Assembly: GCA_023053545.1 (NCBI GenBank)
Contig: JAKZAN010000062.1
Span: forward strand, 173,518 to 237,517
DNA from: Lepidurus packardi
Lineage: Eukaryota; Arthropoda; Branchiopoda; Notostraca; Triopsidae
Length of the DNA stretch: 64,000 bases
Direction of reading: 5' to 3'
Part shown: positions 53,768 through 63,078 of the stretch, piece by piece
Position numbering within the stretch: position 1 is the first letter of the stretch
Layout: the number at the start of each line of letters is the position of its first letter
Translations under genes and position numbers: made by a program
Notes under the pieces: generated by a model
Told to the model about the DNA's origin: nothing
The model's input: only the letters and a program-made list of their open reading frames with translations
Database searches by the model: none

Positions 53768-55380
53768 TATCCTTTCAGTTTTTTTGTAGGCGATTTTTTT
53801 GCCATTTGTTCTGCCATCACTAATGCATTGTAAGCATTTACGATGCGACCCGATTTAGAAGCTTTATTGAAATTTCTGGTTTCGCCATTCTCCCCTAATT
53901 TAACCTGTTTTGTAATTGCGGTTCCTGATTCCATTAGGATTTGTTTTACTTGTTTTGCCGTTAATGACGGATAGTATGAACGCACTAACGCTGCCACACC
54001 AGCAACATTTGGCGATGCCATCGACGTTCCTTGTTCGTATAAGTATTTATTGTTTGGAACCGTTGCATAAATTTTCATTCCCGGTGCATAAACGTCAACA
54101 TTGAATGAGCCATAATTAGAGAAGCCAGCTACTAATCCACTGCTGAATGTGTTGTCTAAGGCACCAACTGTTAGCATGTTGTCCGCAAATTCTGTTTTAT
54201 TGTCTGCAGAATCATTTGGGAAATTTGCATATTCGTTTTTGTCAATATCGTGGCCGTCGTTTCCTGCAGCATGCACAAAAAGCACGTCTTTTGAAGCAGC
54301 ATATTTAATTGCATCATAAACCCATTCTTTGTTTGGCGAGAAACTTTTTCCGAAGCTGCCATTAATGACTTTTGCGCCATTATCTACAGCATATCGGATG
54401 GCTAGCGCGATATCTTTGTCATATTCATCGCCGTTTGGGACTGCGCGAATTGCCATAATTTCTGCTAAATTAGCCACACCGTCGCCCCCTATTCCGTTGT
54501 TTCTCGATTGCGCAATAATTCCTGCGACATGTGTTCCGTGAAGGGCCTCATTTTTGTCTGGACCCATCACATTATTGTTGCCATATTTGCGATCGTTAAT
54601 GTCTTCTGGGTTATCGCCAACTATTTTACGGCCGTTGTATTCTAAGTTGAGGTTGTAGTTGACCATGTCGTCGGTTTGTTTCTTGAACGCATTGATTTCG
54701 TCTAAGAAGTTGTCGCCAATTTGACCTATAACACTCGTCATAACCATTTTTGATCGGGATAATTCGGCGTCTTTTGGATTAAACGCGGCTAATTCCGCAG
54801 CAGTATAATTTTCTTTATTGAAGTGCATTTTCATTGCGTTGTGTGCTTTGAAAATAAAATCCACTTGTTGTTTTCCGCTCATGGCCTCGGCTAGCTTTTT
54901 CTGATATTCTGCCTGCGCCGCTTTGAAAGTTTCAGAACCATCGTCACCTTTTTTCAGGATGCGCACCAGTTCCAAGTTTTCATTTGTCGATTCTCCTAGA
55001 AAATTCCAGCCATGAATGTCATCAATATAGCCATTTCCATCGTCGTCGATGCCATTTCCAGCAATTTCTTTATTGTTAGTCCAAATTACCGATTTTAGAT
55101 CTTCGTGCTCAATATCCACACCAGAATCGATAACCGCCACAATCACTTTTTTACCCTTTTTGTTTTTTAGGAAAGCATATGCTTTGTCAACACTCATTCC
55201 AGGAATTGTGTCGGTTGCTAAATCGAGATGACTCCAGCGCTGCAGGTCCTTTTCTTTCAGCTCGGTGGTTCTTGCCGGTAATTTATTTAAGTCGGTTTTG
55301 ACAGCTTTTTTCTGCGCAACGACTCCAGAACAAGCAAATGCCATTAATGTTATTAGCGATAATTTTCGAAATAGATTCAT
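53767..55380 (-). CDS. S8 family subtilisin-like serine peptidase
   Basis: 537 residues. Signal peptide at 1-22 (LITLMAFACSGVVAQ). Catalytic triad in order: Asp in VIAVIDSGVDIEHEDL near residue 84, His in LHGTHVAGIIA near residue 284, Ser in GTSMASPNVAGVAAL near residue 463. An insertion of about 140 residues between Asp and His is helical and charged. There is no T9SS sorting domain at the C-terminus (ends KKSPTKKLKG), so it probably stays in the periplasm or uses another route. Translationally coupled to the M1 peptidase downstream. Confidence 0.95.
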   Translation of the reverse strand: MNLFRKLSLITLMAFACSGVVAQKKAVKTDLNKLPARTTELKEKDLQRWSHLDLATDTIPGMSVDKAYAFLKNKKGKKVIVAVIDSGVDIEHEDLKSVIWTNNKEIAGNGIDDDGNGYIDDIHGWNFLGESTNENLELVRILKKGDDGSETFKAAQAEYQKKLAEAMSGKQQVDFIFKAHNAMKMHFNKENYTAAELAAFNPKDAELSRSKMVMTSVIGQIGDNFLDEINAFKKQTDDMVNYNLNLEYNGRKIVGDNPEDINDRKYGNNNVMGPDKNEALHGTHVAGIIAQSRNNGIGGDGVANLAEIMAIRAVPNGDEYDKDIALAIRYAVDNGAKVINGSFGKSFSPNKEWVYDAIKYAASKDVLFVHAAGNDGHDIDKNEYANFPNDSADNKTEFADNMLTVGALDNTFSSGLVAGFSNYGSFNVDVYAPGMKIYATVPNNKYLYEQGTSMASPNVAGVAALVRSYYPSLTAKQVKQILMESGTAITKQVKLGENGETRNFNKASKSGRIVNAYNALVMAEQMAKKSPTKKLKG

Positions 55381-55454
55381 TTATACAATGGTTTAAGGTT
55401 CTAAAAATTGGTCTAAAATATATGTTTTTGTTACAGCCGATGTTTTTGTTAACT

Positions 55455-56315
55455 TTAGCTTAGGATTTCAGCACACGTAAAAACTTCTTTTAATCGCACA
55501 CCTTTTTCGGTCATCTCTACTGTGATAATTTCGTTATGCGCATCGTGTTCCAAAAATAGATAATGGTTTTGTTCAGCCGCTATTCTGAGAAATTTTTCTT
55601 TTTCTGGCAACGTCAAAAGCGGTCTCGTATCATATCCCATCACATACGGCAATGGCAAATGTCCGGCAGTTGGCAATAAGTCTGCCATAAAACAAATGGT
55701 TTTGCCTTTATAGTGAATTTGTGGGATCATCATTTTCTCGGTATGTCCGTCTGCAAAAAACAGGTCGAAACCCAGCTCGCTATTTGTGAGTAAATCACCG
55801 TCAGGTCTATTGATGAATTGCAGCTGACCGCTTTCTTGCATGGGTAAGATGTTTTCGGATAAAAACGATGCCTTTTCGCGAGGGTTTGGTCGGATTGCCC
55901 AGTTCCAATGATTCTCGTTTGTCCAGAATTTCGCGTTTTTGAATGCTACTTCGTAGCCCGTTCGATCTGAATTCCACTGAACACTTCCGCCACAATGATC
56001 AAAATGCAGGTGTGTCATAAAAACATCCGTAATATCGTCTCGATTGAATCCAAAATTTGCCAGCGATTTGTCTAAAGAATGAGTTCCCCAAAGTGAATAA
56101 TAGCCAAAAAACTTTTCCGATTGTTTGTTGCCCATTCCCGTATCAATTAAAATTAGCCGATTCCCGTCCTCAATCAAAAGGCATCGTGCAGCAATGTCAA
56201 TCAGGTTGTTTTGGTCTGCGGGATTGGTTTTATGCCATATTGTTTTTGGCACAACGCCAAACATTGCGCCGCCATCAAGCTTGAAGTTTCCGCTTTCAAT
56301 TGGGTATAATTTCAT
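55455..56315 (-). CDS. MBL-fold metallo-hydrolase
   Basis: 286 residues from ATG 56313-56315 (MKLYPIESGNFKLDG); the frame is open 8 codons further. Metallo-beta-lactamase fold with zinc motif THLHFDHCGG near residue 110, ILIDTGMG before it, FADGHTEKMMIP near residue 200 and LFLEHDAHNE near the C-terminus. It looks like the AHL-lactonase/quorum-quenching-like or general hydrolase branch; substrate not predictable. No signal peptide, so cytoplasmic. Confidence 0.88.
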   Translation of the reverse strand: MKLYPIESGNFKLDGGAMFGVVPKTIWHKTNPADQNNLIDIAARCLLIEDGNRLILIDTGMGNKQSEKFFGYYSLWGTHSLDKSLANFGFNRDDITDVFMTHLHFDHCGGSVQWNSDRTGYEVAFKNAKFWTNENHWNWAIRPNPREKASFLSENILPMQESGQLQFINRPDGDLLTNSELGFDLFFADGHTEKMMIPQIHYKGKTICFMADLLPTAGHLPLPYVMGYDTRPLLTLPEKEKFLRIAAEQNHYLFLEHDAHNEIITVEMTEKGVRLKEVFTCAEILS

Positions 56316-56430
56316 TTTATTTTTAATTAAAGTGCGCAAATTAGCAAAATTCCCGTTGGCAATAGATTATTATTATAAAAGCATTCGTTATAAAATTCGG
56401 ATGTACTAAGGTAAAAAGAGATTTATGATA

Positions 56431-56438
56431 TATCTTTG
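56431..56438 (+). promoter_or_regulatory. -7 promoter box for the suf cluster
   Basis: TATCTTTG, a perfect match, 29 bp before the ATG of the IscA/SufA-like gene. Confidence 0.5.
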
Positions 56439-56467
56439 CGCTTATTTAGACAAAATCAATATAAGCT

Positions 56468-56797
56468 ATGATAAAGGTTTCTGATATTGCCAGAAAGAGA
56501 ATCATCGACATGATGGCCGACGATGGTTTTGATGCGTCAAAAGATTATGTGCGCGTTGGCGTGAAAAGCGGCGGTTGCTCTGGATTGTCATACGAATTGA
56601 AGTTTGACAATGCCATCGGCGAAAACGATAAGGTTTTTGAAGATAACGACGTAAAAATTGCAGTTGAAAAGAAGAGTTTTTTATACTTGGCAGGCACTGT
56701 TTTGGAATTCTCAGGGGGGTTAAACGGAAAGGGCTTCGTGTTCAACAACCCCAATGCATCAAGAACTTGTGGATGTGGAGAATCGTTTTCGTTATAA
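56468..56797 (+). CDS. sufA: HesB/IscA/SufA-family iron-sulfur cluster assembly protein
   Basis: 109 residues. The three conserved cysteines of A-type carriers are present: VKSGGCSGLSYELKF near residue 35 and NASRTCGCGESFSL at the C-terminus. It accepts and passes Fe-S clusters or iron to target proteins. First gene of the suf cluster. A-type proteins SufA, IscA and ErpA cannot be told apart by sequence alone; the symbol follows the context. A 276-bp gap to sufB holds only a 17-codon ORF (56814) and no clear promoter. Confidence 0.9.
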   Translation: MIKVSDIARKRIIDMMADDGFDASKDYVRVGVKSGGCSGLSYELKFDNAIGENDKVFEDNDVKIAVEKKSFLYLAGTVLEFSGGLNGKGFVFNNPNASRTCGCGESFSL

Positions 56798-57073
56798 TTA
56801 AAAATCAAAAGAATGGCGAAATACAATCCATTTGAAGAAACGGAAGTTTATAAAAAAGCGCAATAATTTGGGCTGAAGTGTATTTCATACTTTTCAAAAG
56901 GACTGGTAGGCGAATGTATAAAAGCTTTGTAAAAAAAAGTATTTAAAGAATTTAGAAAAACAGAATAAATCGAATCCCGAAAATCGAAATAATTAAGATT
57001 TAAAAAGCGCAATAGCAATGTTGCCCTTGTAGATTTTATACATTTTAGATTTTTTTATTTCTTAGATAAAATT

Positions 57074-58522
57074 ATGTCAAAATACACAGAAGAAGAACTT
57101 AAAATCGAACTCGAAACCAAAGAGTACGAATATGGTTTTTATACAGATATTGAATCCGACACATTTGCAATCGGACTCAACGAAGATATAGTTCGGGCGA
57201 TTTCCCTTAAAAAGGAAGAGCCAGAATGGATGACGGAATGGCGGTTGGAAGCATTTCGGGCGTGGCAAGAAATGACTGAGCCGGAATGGGCAAACGTTCA
57301 TTATGAAAAACCTGACTTTCAAGCAATTGCTTATTATTCGGCGCCAAAAAAGAAAGATAAATATGCCAGTTTAGACGAGGTTGATCCTGAACTTTTGGAA
57401 ACTTTCAAAAAGCTTGGGATATCGCTAGACGAACAAAAAATGCTTTCTGGTGTTGCAATGGATATTGTGGTCGATTCTGTTTCGGTTGCAACAACATTCA
57501 AAAAAACACTTGGCGAAAAAGGCATTATTTTCTGCTCGATTTCAGATGCAATTCGTGAATATCCAGAACTGGTTCGCAAGCACCTTGGAACAATCGTGCC
57601 GCAGAAAGACAATTTTTATGCAGCATTAAATTCGGCTGTGTTTTCAGACGGATCATTTTGTTATATTCCAAAAGGCGTTCGTTGCCCAATGGAGTTGTCG
57701 ACGTATTTTAGAATTAACCAAGCCGGAACAGGTCAATTTGAAAGAACATTGGTTATTGCTGATGAAGGCAGTTATGTTTCGTACTTAGAAGGTTGCACGG
57801 CGCCAAGTCGGGATGAGAATCAGTTGCATGCAGCTGTGGTTGAATTAATTGCTTTGGATGATGCTGAAATTAAGTATTCGACGGTTCAAAACTGGTATCC
57901 GGGCAATAAAGAAGGAAAAGGCGGGGTTTATAATTTTGTAACCAAACGTGGATTGTGCGAAAAGAACGCAAAAATTTCGTGGACGCAAGTTGAAACTGGT
58001 TCTGCTGTAACTTGGAAATACCCGTCTTGTGTCTTGAAAGGCGACAATTCAGTTGGCGAATTCTATTCGATTGCAGTGACAAACAACCACCAACAGGCCG
58101 ATACTGGAACCAAAATGATTCACCTTGGTAAAAACACCAAGTCGACCATTATATCAAAAGGAATTTCTGCTGGAAAATCGCAAAATAGCTATCGCGGACT
58201 GGTTCAAATTGGTCCTCGTGCAGAAAATGCCCGTAATTTTTCGCAATGCGATTCGTTGTTAATGGGCAACAATTGCGGTGCACATACTTTCCCATACATC
58301 GAAAGTAAAAATCCTTCAGCACAAATTGAACACGAAGCAACAACAAGTAAAATTGGTGAAGATCAAGTATTTTATTGCAACCAAAGGGGAATTCCAACCG
58401 AAAAAGCAATTGCATTAATCGTCAACGGTTTCAGTAAGGATGTACTGAATAAACTGCCAATGGAATTTGCGGTGGAAGCTCAAAAATTACTTGAGATTTC
58501 ATTAGAAGGTTCGGTAGGATAA
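57074..58522 (+). CDS. sufB: Fe-S cluster assembly protein SufB
   Basis: 482 residues, full length. N-terminal helical part, then the right-handed beta-helix with family motifs [40 protein letters not shown] (cluster-binding Cys region), [21 protein letters not shown] (in part: [12 protein letters not shown]) and the C-terminal [18 protein letters not shown]. Scaffold of the SufBCD complex, where the cluster is built with sulfur from SufS. Its own upstream gap and the 101-bp gap to sufC are larger than in a tight operon, but order and direction fit one. Confidence 0.97.
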   Translation: MSKYTEEELKIELETKEYEYGFYTDIESDTFAIGLNEDIVRAISLKKEEPEWMTEWRLEAFRAWQEMTEPEWANVHYEKPDFQAIAYYSAPKKKDKYASLDEVDPELLETFKKLGISLDEQKMLSGVAMDIVVDSVSVATTFKKTLGEKGIIFCSISDAIREYPELVRKHLGTIVPQKDNFYAALNSAVFSDGSFCYIPKGVRCPMELSTYFRINQAGTGQFERTLVIADEGSYVSYLEGCTAPSRDENQLHAAVVELIALDDAEIKYSTVQNWYPGNKEGKGGVYNFVTKRGLCEKNAKISWTQVETGSAVTWKYPSCVLKGDNSVGEFYSIAVTNNHQQADTGTKMIHLGKNTKSTIISKGISAGKSQNSYRGLVQIGPRAENARNFSQCDSLLMGNNCGAHTFPYIESKNPSAQIEHEATTSKIGEDQVFYCNQRGIPTEKAIALIVNGFSKDVLNKLPMEFAVEAQKLLEISLEGSVG

Positions 58523-58623
58523 AGGAAATTAATTTTATTATAAACAAATATAAAAGATTTTAAAGTGTTGATTTTGTATGTATTAACCAGGCAGTTTCAA
58601 CTTTAAATTATAAACAAAAAGCG

Positions 58624-59379
58624 ATGTTATCAATAAAAAATTTACACGCCGGTATTGAAGGCAAAGACATTCTAAAAGGAATCAATCTTGAAGTAAAAGC
58701 AGGAGAAGTGCATGCCATTATGGGTCCAAACGGATCTGGAAAAAGCACGCTTTCTGCTGTAATTGCCGGCAATGAAAATTATGAAGTAACCGACGGAAGT
58801 GTCTATCTTGAAGGAGAGGATTTGGCAGATTTAGCGCCCGAAGAACGCGCACACAAAGGGGTTTTCCTGTCGTTTCAGTACCCAGTTGAAATTCCAGGTG
58901 TTTCTGTTACAAATTTTATGCGCACTGCGATTAATGAAAGCCGAAAAGCCCGCGGATTGGAAGAAAAGCCTGCGAACGAAATGCTGAAAGTGATCCGTGA
59001 AAAATCTGAGTTGTTGGAAATTGACCGCAAATTTTTATCGCGTTCCCTTAACGAAGGCTTTTCTGGTGGCGAGAAAAAGCGTAATGAAATTTTTCAGATG
59101 GCGATGCTAGAGCCAAAATTGGCTATTCTGGACGAAACAGATTCTGGATTGGACATTGATGCGCTTCGCATTGTTGCAAATGGTGTGAACAAGCTGAAAA
59201 GTGAAAAGAATGCTGTAATCGTAATCACGCACTATCAAAGACTTTTGGACTATATTGTTCCTGATTTTGTTCATGTTTTATACAACGGAAAAATCGTAAA
59301 ATCAGGCGGAAAGGAACTTGCCTTAGAATTAGAAGAAAAAGGATACGACTGGATTAAGAGCGAAAACGCACCCGTTTAA
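58624..59379 (+). CDS. sufC: Fe-S cluster assembly ATPase SufC
   Basis: 251 residues. ABC-type ATPase: Walker A GPNGSGKSTL near residue 35, Q-loop SFQYPVEIPGV, signature EGFSGGEKKRNEI, Walker B LAILDETDSGLDID (SufC has the DETDSGLD form) and switch His in VITHYQRLLDYI. A cytoplasmic soluble ATPase that drives the conformational change of SufB and SufD during cluster assembly. Confidence 0.97.
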   Translation: MLSIKNLHAGIEGKDILKGINLEVKAGEVHAIMGPNGSGKSTLSAVIAGNENYEVTDGSVYLEGEDLADLAPEERAHKGVFLSFQYPVEIPGVSVTNFMRTAINESRKARGLEEKPANEMLKVIREKSELLEIDRKFLSRSLNEGFSGGEKKRNEIFQMAMLEPKLAILDETDSGLDIDALRIVANGVNKLKSEKNAVIVITHYQRLLDYIVPDFVHVLYNGKIVKSGGKELALELEEKGYDWIKSENAPV

Positions 59380-59446
59380 TACGCAAAACATTCACCGCCA
59401 ACCCTATTTTAGAATCGTCTATTTCTAAAGTGAAACAAAATAAAAA

Positions 59447-60763
59447 ATGGATTTAAAAGATAAATTGCTTGCTTCGTTTATGGCTTTTGAGGAGAAAGTG
59501 GATGTAAACACAGAATTACATACCATTCGAACTGAAGCGATTAAAAATTTTGAACACCAAGGTTTTCCTTCAAAAAAAGAGGAAGCTTGGAAATATACGT
59601 CCCTGAATTCGGTTTTAAAAAATGACTTTTCTGTATTCCCGAAATCGGAAAACACAATCGAATTTGCAGACGTAAAAAAGTACTTTCTGCATGAAATTGA
59701 TTCTCATAAAGTAGTGTTTATTGATGGTATTTTCAGTTCGTTTCTATCTGCCACAACGCACGAAGGTATCGACGTTTGTTTGATGTCTTCAGCATTAAAT
59801 AAGCCTAAATACAAAGAAATTATTGACGAATACTTCAATAAAATCGCAGTCGCAAACGAAAGCTTGACAGCATTAAATACTGCTTTTGCAAGTGAAGGTG
59901 CATACATCAATATTCCGAAAAGTAAGGTTGCAGATAAGCCAATCGAAATTATATACTTTTCAACCGGAATTGAATCTGCTTTGATGGTGCAGCCACGGAA
60001 TCTGGTTATTGTTAATGAAAACGCGCATGTGCAAATATTCGAACGTCATCAGAGTTTGAACGGCAATCCGGTACTGACGAACTCAGTTACAGAGATTTTT
60101 GCTCAAAAACGTGCCGTCGTAGATTATTATAAAATTCAAAATGACCGTCTAGAAGCCTCACTTATAGACAATACCTATATCGCACAAAAGGAACAATCAA
60201 ACGTATCTGTGCATACTTTTTCGTTTGGCGGAAACATCACAAGAAACAATTTAAACTTCTTTCACCAAGGCGAGCACATCGAAAGCACTTTAAAGGGAAT
60301 CACTATTATTGGCGACAAACAGCATGTGGACCACCATACTTTAGTGCGCCATGCGGCACCAAACTGTGAAAGTCATCAAAACTATAAAGGTATTTTTGCA
60401 GATAGTGCTACAGGGGTTTTTAACGGAAAGATTTTTGTTGAGAAAGAAGCGCAAAAAACAGATGCATTCCAGCAAAACAACAATATTTTGCTAAGCGATA
60501 AGGCTACAATTAATGCAAAACCGCAATTGGAAATTTTTGCAGATGATGTAAAGTGTTCGCACGGATGCACGATTGGGCAGTTGGATGAAAGGGCTATGTT
60601 TTATATGCAATCTCGTGGAATTCCGCGAAAAGAAGCGAAGGCGCTACTGATGTATGCTTTTTCTAATGGTGTCATTGAAAGCATTAAGATTCCTGAATTA
60701 AAAAACAGAATTACTAAAATTATAGCGACCAAATTGGGCGTGAAAATGGGATTTGATTTATAA
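59447..60763 (+). CDS. sufD: Fe-S cluster assembly protein SufD
   Basis: 438 residues. Shares the beta-helix with SufB: KKEEAWKYTSLNSVLKNDF at the N-terminus (SufD-type), HHTLVRHAAPNCESHQNYKG, FNGKIFVEKEAQKTDAFQQN, CSHGCTIGQLDERAMFYMQS with the conserved Cys/His, and RGIPRKEAKALLMYAFS. Forms the SufBCD complex with its neighbours. A terminator sits 33 bp downstream, which ends the sufBCD unit before the membrane-protein genes. Confidence 0.96.
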   Translation: MDLKDKLLASFMAFEEKVDVNTELHTIRTEAIKNFEHQGFPSKKEEAWKYTSLNSVLKNDFSVFPKSENTIEFADVKKYFLHEIDSHKVVFIDGIFSSFLSATTHEGIDVCLMSSALNKPKYKEIIDEYFNKIAVANESLTALNTAFASEGAYINIPKSKVADKPIEIIYFSTGIESALMVQPRNLVIVNENAHVQIFERHQSLNGNPVLTNSVTEIFAQKRAVVDYYKIQNDRLEASLIDNTYIAQKEQSNVSVHTFSFGGNITRNNLNFFHQGEHIESTLKGITIIGDKQHVDHHTLVRHAAPNCESHQNYKGIFADSATGVFNGKIFVEKEAQKTDAFQQNNNILLSDKATINAKPQLEIFADDVKCSHGCTIGQLDERAMFYMQSRGIPRKEAKALLMYAFSNGVIESIKIPELKNRITKIIATKLGVKMGFDL

Positions 60764-60795
60764 CGACCCACTTCAAATTATACAAATGCTCTGCA

Positions 60796-60817
60796 GAAAT
60801 GTGGGGCATTTCTTTTT
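60796..60817 (+). terminator. Intrinsic terminator after sufD
   Basis: GAAATG (60796-60801) pairs with CATTTC (60807-60812), TGGGG loop, then five T. Short but well placed. Confidence 0.7.
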
Positions 60818-60848
60818 GAAAGCAATCTCAAATAAGTTACTATATTTG
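60816..60848 (+). promoter_or_regulatory. Promoter for the membrane-protein pair after sufD
   Basis: TTG (60816-60818), 22-bp spacer, TATATTTG (60841-60848): both elements of the Bacteroidota consensus at allowed spacing, 16 bp before the ATG. Confidence 0.65.
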
Positions 60849-60864
60849 GTCCAACATTTCGATT

Positions 60865-61845
60865 ATGAATCAGTTTAAAAACCGAATATCAAACGACCTC
60901 TTTTCAAAAGGCTATATACTTGAGGAGCAACACAAAGCGCTCCAAAACTACCAGTCGTTAAACTTGTTTTCATTGCGAAATGAGTTCCTTTTCTTGCTTT
61001 ATTTTGGCGTATTAATGTTTACCTCAGGCGTGGGTATCCTCATTTATGACAATATTGACTCCGTTGGCCATGATTTAATACTTGCTGCCCTTTTAGCATT
61101 AACGGCCACGGCATTTTATTTTAGTATTAAATACGCAAAGGGATTTAGAAAAGAAGCGGTGTTTTTCGAGAACAAAATTTTTGATTATGTAGTGCTCGCA
61201 GCAGTTTTGTTGGCCTGTATCTTTATAAATTATTTCCAAATTCAATACAAAATACTGGGAAGTAGTTTTGGTATTGCAGCCTACTTATGTGCGACGGTTG
61301 CTTTATTATCTGCTTATTATTTTGACAGCAGAAGCTGCTTAACTATTGGCATTACCGCCTTGTGTGCGGCGGTCGGCATCAGTATTACGCCAAAATCAGT
61401 TTTGTTTTCCAATTTTTTTCAAGGCGAAGCGATTATTTATTACGGCATTTTGCTCGCGGTTTTGTTGTTGATTTGGTTGGAATACAGCAAAAAGATGGCA
61501 ATCAAAAGCCACTTTGATATTGTAATTGCGACCTTCGGATTGCATTTAATGAGCATTTGCTCCATTGGCGGTTTATATTCGACCTATTGGCCTGTTTACG
61601 TCGCAATTCTTGGCTGTTTAACGGTGTATTTCTGGCATAAAAGCATTTCCTTGAAATCATTATCGCTTTTCGCTTTCACATTGATTTATGCCTATATTGG
61701 ATTTAATGTATTGCTGTTTAAAATGAGCGTAAATTTTCATTTTTCAGAATTCTATTTTGCTATCACAACGGCGCTACCACTCTATTTAATTGGGTCGATC
61801 GTTCTGTTTATAATGGCGCTTAAAAAATTTAAAAGACAAGTATGA
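60865..61845 (+). CDS. Multi-pass membrane protein, DUF2157-like
   Basis: 326 residues. A soluble N-terminus of about 38 residues (LFSKGYILEEQHKALQNY) precedes about eight to nine membrane helices. The ILxxxQxxxL-type N-terminal helix followed by many TMs resembles DUF2157 proteins. No catalytic motif recognised. The stop overlaps the next start as ATGA, and the next protein begins with a similar soluble segment (NAGFISEQQFNHLDK), so the pair look like distant paralogues or a two-subunit membrane complex. It has its own promoter and is separate from sufBCD. Confidence 0.7.
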   Translation: MNQFKNRISNDLFSKGYILEEQHKALQNYQSLNLFSLRNEFLFLLYFGVLMFTSGVGILIYDNIDSVGHDLILAALLALTATAFYFSIKYAKGFRKEAVFFENKIFDYVVLAAVLLACIFINYFQIQYKILGSSFGIAAYLCATVALLSAYYFDSRSCLTIGITALCAAVGISITPKSVLFSNFFQGEAIIYYGILLAVLLLIWLEYSKKMAIKSHFDIVIATFGLHLMSICSIGGLYSTYWPVYVAILGCLTVYFWHKSISLKSLSLFAFTLIYAYIGFNVLLFKMSVNFHFSEFYFAITTALPLYLIGSIVLFIMALKKFKRQV

Positions 61846-62993
61846 CCGCTATAGCACCCAATTTGATTCGCAACTTGCAGCTGTTATCTGAAGCAAAGAA
61901 ATTGAAAAACGCAGGTTTTATATCGGAGCAACAATTCAATCATTTAGACAAAACCATTCCGACTCCAAAAACAAATTCGAATTTTATATTTCGTTTTGGA
62001 TTTAGTATTCTCGGTTTCTTTGTATTCTCATCTATTGCTGGCGTAATTTCAATGTTGTGCCTGCCATTTCTAGCAGATAGTTATCTTACTTTGCTGTTTA
62101 TTTATGCAATTTTAGCTTTCGCGATGACCGAAGTTTTGGTTAGAAAAAATCATTATTACCGATTTGGTCTAGATGATGCTTTTATATTTTCGTCTCAGCT
62201 GATACTAACGGGCGCAATAGGGCTTATTTTCGAAAATAGCGTATCAGTTTTCATCACAATGGCAATTCTTGGGCTTGTTTGCTGCATTTATTATGTGAAT
62301 AGCGCTTCAGCCATTATTTCCATCTTCGGGGTTAATGCATTGGTTATTAATTTAGTGATAGAATATCACGTGCTCCCCAAGCAGTTTTTGTCGTTTGCAA
62401 TGTTTTTTGTTGGCGCCGGAATGTACTTTTTATATCGAAAATTATACCAAAAATCAACGATTGACATTTATAAAAACACAGTAAAAATATTAGAAGTTTC
62501 GTCGCTATTAATTGTATATTTATCCGTCAATTACCTCGTTGTAAGGTATTTATCAGAGATGCTTCTTTCGTCAACAGGCGAAATTGCATTTTCGTATGTT
62601 TTTTATATTACGACGTTTGCAATTCCATTGCTGTATATTTTTTATGGCATCAAATCCAAGCACCGCACGCTTTTGCTAATCGGAATGGTTACGCTGGCAT
62701 TTGGGTTCTACTCAATCCGTTACTATTACCAAATCCTTCCAGTAGAAATCGGCTTGATCTTGGGCGGACTGGCATTAGTGGGCATAGGGTATTTTGCGAT
62801 GCAGAAGCTGAAAGGAAAAACATCTGGACTAACATCTGAAAAAGACCGCTATACGGACGAAGAATTTTTTGCTTATGCGCAAGCCATAATCGTGAATTCG
62901 CATACTGGAATTAAGGCTGATGACCTTAGCGAAAGCCCACAGGAAATGGGCGGCGGCGGATTTAGTGGCGGTGGCGGCGGTGGCAGTTTTTAA
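61842..62993 (+). CDS. Multi-pass membrane protein with glycine-rich C-terminus
   Basis: 383 residues. Soluble start with SEAKKLKNAGFISEQQFNHL, about ten membrane helices (about 48-325), a short cytoplasmic or periplasmic part and a C-terminus of ten or more glycines (MGGGGFSGGGGGGSF). Such GGG-F-SGGG tails are known from TPM-domain proteins, where they are thought to anchor or flex, but no TPM domain is present here. Function unknown. Translationally coupled to the previous gene; sufS starts 85 bp later. Confidence 0.7.
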   Translation: MTAIAPNLIRNLQLLSEAKKLKNAGFISEQQFNHLDKTIPTPKTNSNFIFRFGFSILGFFVFSSIAGVISMLCLPFLADSYLTLLFIYAILAFAMTEVLVRKNHYYRFGLDDAFIFSSQLILTGAIGLIFENSVSVFITMAILGLVCCIYYVNSASAIISIFGVNALVINLVIEYHVLPKQFLSFAMFFVGAGMYFLYRKLYQKSTIDIYKNTVKILEVSSLLIVYLSVNYLVVRYLSEMLLSSTGEIAFSYVFYITTFAIPLLYIFYGIKSKHRTLLLIGMVTLAFGFYSIRYYYQILPVEIGLILGGLALVGIGYFAMQKLKGKTSGLTSEKDRYTDEEFFAYAQAIIVNSHTGIKADDLSESPQEMGGGGFSGGGGGGSF

Positions 62994-63026
62994 GGTTACA
63001 GCTAGCCGTTAACAAAACCGATATAT

Positions 63027-63059
63027 TTGCTATTTTCAGCTGTAGGTTTACTACTTTTG
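63027..63059 (+). promoter_or_regulatory. Promoter for sufS
   Basis: TTG (63027-63029), 22-bp spacer, TACTTTTG (63052-63059), 19 bp before ATG 63079. A second perfect box, TATATTTG, lies at 63022-63029 and overlaps the TTG. Confidence 0.65.
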
Positions 63060-63078
63060 TATGTAAACTTGAAACAAG

